In this document: in pieces, positions 63,701 through 64,000 of the stretch
How positions within the stretch are numbered: the first letter of the stretch is position 1
Layout: each line of letters opens with the position of its first letter
Source: Flabesymbios commensalis
Lineage: Eukaryota > Annelida > Polychaeta > Terebellida > Flabelligeridae
Assembly (NCBI GenBank): GCA_964017125.1
Contig: OZ024909.1
Coordinates: forward strand, 73,894,650 to 73,958,649
Reading direction: 5' to 3'
DNA length: 64,000 nt
Made by a program: the position numbers and the translations under genes
Notes under the pieces: generated by a model
Database searches by the model: none
Told to the model about the DNA's origin: nothing
The model's input: only the letters and a program-made list of their open reading frames with translations

Positions 63701-64000
63701 AAATTCTTGACGATCACCCGTCATATAGCAACCACATGTCATAAAACCACCTGTATAGCAACGTGCCAACCACCTGCAGGCCCAAAATCAGCCTACCGTT
63801 GGTTAAAAATGTGGTTTTCCTCACATTGTTTGTTTCAGATTCCTGATATTATTTAGCTCTGTTTCAGGTATTTGTACTACACTGAATGGGGACAGACACC
63901 TGTCCTGATGCGCTCATCTCTTGACGGAAACAATAAGGAGGCATTGTTTACTGACATGGATAATCCTAACTCTGTGGCTGTATGGGATGACAAGATCTAC
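54684..64000 (+). CDS. LRP/LDLR-like ectodomain: YWTD propeller, EGF, second YWTD propeller (partial)
   Basis: Exons: 54684-54754, 55317-55452, 55942-56043, 56248-56317, 56760-56885, 57458-57732, 58266-58400, 59178-59326, 60673-60781, 61119-61293 and 63868-beyond 64000. All junctions are GT-AG with matching phases. Propeller 1 has six blades: LYVSTETE, LLFWADN, RLYWTDA, YLYWNDQ, FLFWVDA, LFVSSWGE. A six-Cys EGF-like domain of the type that closes LDLR/LRP propellers follows (CSQSGRGGCSHICL, YRCACP, DGRQC). Propeller 2 begins VLLIADSGTGEVRFLD, VYWSDA, LYFTNA, YLYYTEW and continues past the edge. Such modules lie outside the cell in endocytic or signalling receptors (LRP4/5/6, LDLR). No LDLa repeat or membrane segment is in the window. 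The first exon needs a phase-1 donor upstream, so the gene starts further left, possibly as the ShKT gene. Confidence 0.92.
55085..55290. repeat. Two family D fold-backs side by side
   Basis: 55085-55173 (CCAACACGTTGAGCCAATGG ...) and 55196-55290 (CACCCAATGTTATTTTAATG ... AACAACATTGGGTCAAT), just before the blade 2 exon. Confidence 0.75.
55317..55452 (+). CDS. Propeller 1, blade 2 exon (LLFWADN)
   Basis: Phase 0 to phase 1. It encodes PCGNIVALTTDPSQGLLFWA then DNAPPHRGIYQHDITLNKTT. The donor CAAG|GTCAGTCA is repeated at 55473 and, in part, 55498. Confidence 0.92.
55942..56043 (+). CDS. Propeller 1, blade 3 exon (YWTD)
   Basis: Phase 1 to phase 1. The acceptor ATTGTAG at 55941 gives DVLEVNGLATDQHSRRLYWT, better than the alternative AG at 55950. 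It continues DAQRRRVYLADYDG. Confidence 0.9.
56248..56317 (+). CDS. Propeller 1, exon between blades 3 and 4
   Basis: Phase 1 to phase 2: GNRQTLFNTGLITPRGIVVD, SSK. The pattern matches the outer strand and PrGivvD turn of the family. Confidence 0.9.
56400..56680. repeat. (GAAT)n and (GAAC)n tetranucleotide satellite
   Basis: GAAT repeats flank a pure block of about 27 GAAC units (56537-56630). SFVR and SFIH frames on the minus strand are artefacts. Confidence 0.97.
56760..56885 (+). CDS. Propeller 1, blade 4 exon (YWND)
   Basis: Phase 2 to phase 2: YLYWNDQGSRRIERSRLDGS, HRQTVLDGDSVFWPNQMAVN. Confidence 0.93.
57458..57732 (+). CDS. Propeller 1, blades 5 and 6 exon
   Basis: Phase 2 to phase 1: FLFWVDAWNQTLHALDTDTL, VFGLTLIQDVLFVSSWGEGR, ILAVDIDTRSVIVHTSGLGS. 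The sixth blade has diverged from YWTD (FVSS). Confidence 0.93.
58266..58400 (+). CDS. EGF-like domain exon
   Basis: Phase 1 to phase 1. Six Cys in the LDLR/LRP pattern: PCSQSGRGGCSHICLPTNTE, SYRCACPTSGGLVLSEDGRQ, CT. Acceptor TTTCCAG at 58265; related acceptor-like sequences occur at about 58149 and 58230. Confidence 0.92.
58930..59100. repeat. Family E copy in the intron after the EGF exon
   Basis: ATTTAACCCCTCCATTGCTA, GTTTAAATCACGAAATGTGT, GATTTGCGAATGTTTGGTAC. Confidence 0.65.
59178..59326 (+). CDS. Propeller 2, blade 1 exon
   Basis: Phase 1 to phase 0: PTSVLLIADSGTGEVRFLDG, then VVGLSTRPMAVTYHMQSQ, the standard start of an LRP propeller after EGF. Confidence 0.92.
59350..59711. repeat. 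Family A fold-back with TTAA ends
   Basis: TTAAAGCTACATAAAATCAT at the left and GGCCTGATTGTGTCGCTTTAA at the right, with central GGACATGCATGTCC. It begins 24 bases after the blade 1 exon. Confidence 0.85.
60011..60537. repeat. 40-bp minisatellite, about 13 copies
   Basis: The unit is GTGATTTTAATTATATCTTT followed by GATGACATCTATATTCTCAT. The copies are nearly identical (A/G alternations in ATATTC/ATGTTC and CAT/CGT only), so the array is recent. It lies in the intron before 60673. Confidence 0.97.
60673..60781 (+). CDS. Propeller 2, blade 2 exon (VYWSDA)
   Basis: Phase 0 to phase 1: RVYWSDAVERAIYRAFLNGT, GKEEVLNASNGVGSVE. Two possible N-glycosylation sites (NGT, NAS). A short CTAT repeat precedes the acceptor. 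Confidence 0.94.
60825..61095. repeat. Family D copy and family B half
   Basis: 60825-60905 is family D (CAATGTTGATTTTATGTTGG). 60955-61095 is one arm of family B (TTAACTTTTACAACGC ... CTGGGTCTACGGCCATTA), ending about 25 bases before the exon 18 acceptor. Confidence 0.7.
61119..61293 (+). CDS. Propeller 2, blade 3 exon (LYFTNA)
   Basis: Phase 1 to phase 2: GLSYDEKTENLYFTNADFVE, HRIEVIGPAGRKAIITDVDQ, PRGLWVDSQN. Confidence 0.93.
61480..63720. repeat. 16-bp minisatellite (TAACGACCACCTGTCA), ~2.2 kb
   Basis: About 130 copies of a 16-bp unit fill the intron between 61293 and 63868. Within it a segment of at least 430 bp is duplicated with a 494-bp offset (62341 on and 62835 on). A separate 21-bp repeat (GCCATGTTGCCCTTCATGTG) of about five units is embedded at 63364-63455. 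Confidence 0.97.
63868..64000 (+). CDS. Propeller 2, blade 4 exon, cut by window edge
   Basis: Acceptor TGTTTCAG, enters in phase 2: YLYYTEWGQTPVLMRSSLDG, then FTDMDNPNSVAVWDDKIY at the edge. Confidence 0.93.

Overview
This is an animal (metazoan) genomic window, most likely from a marine invertebrate. The evidence is spliced genes with GT-AG introns, metazoan domain families (ShKT, LDL-receptor YWTD propeller, EGF, RMDN, SNAPC4), a tRNA-derived SINE, LINE fragments, and AT-rich introns packed with fold-back MITEs and minisatellites. The species cannot be fixed from the sequence. No bacterial, viral or LTR-retrotransposon genes were recognised.

Layout. (1) 1-5.0 kb: no recognised gene. It holds a degenerate 21-bp minisatellite, a dispersed direct repeat and a 170-bp tandem array. 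(2) 5.08-9.47 kb, minus strand: six exons of a gene closely resembling RMDN1 (regulator of microtubule dynamics 1). The first exon and the C-terminal exon(s) were not found. (3) 9.5-17.3 kb: intergenic, with a 4-bp satellite, LINE remnants, a SINE, several fold-back elements and a possible 5' UTR exon near 15.3 kb. (4) 17.36-32.0 kb, plus strand: a secreted-protein gene with a signal peptide and eight ShKT-type cysteine modules. They alternate between a classical six-Cys form (A) and an enlarged eight-Cys form (B), with Thr/Ser-rich linkers. (5) 32-54.7 kb: mostly mobile and palindromic DNA, with one complete single-exon gene for SNAPC4 (SNAP190, a Myb-repeat subunit of the snRNA-activating complex) at 43.3-46.7 kb. 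(6) 54.7-64.0 kb, plus strand: eleven exons of an LRP/LDLR-like ectodomain, comprising one complete six-bladed YWTD propeller, an EGF-like domain and four blades of a second propeller. It runs off the right edge.

The main question is whether blocks 4 and 6 are one gene. Both are on the plus strand. Every ShKT intron is phase 1, and the first propeller exon needs a phase-1 partner upstream. If joined, the product is a signal peptide, four ShKT A-B pairs, then YWTD propeller, EGF and YWTD propeller, with intronless SNAPC4 nested in a roughly 22-kb intron. The last visible ShKT exon, however, has only a weak phase-0 donor. If unspliced it reads into a MITE that supplies a stop codon, so two separate genes remain possible.

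Non-coding DNA is dominated by short fold-back families (here called A-H). Several have TTAA at both ends and share a TTAACCCTT-type terminus, and they occur repeatedly in introns of all the spliced genes.
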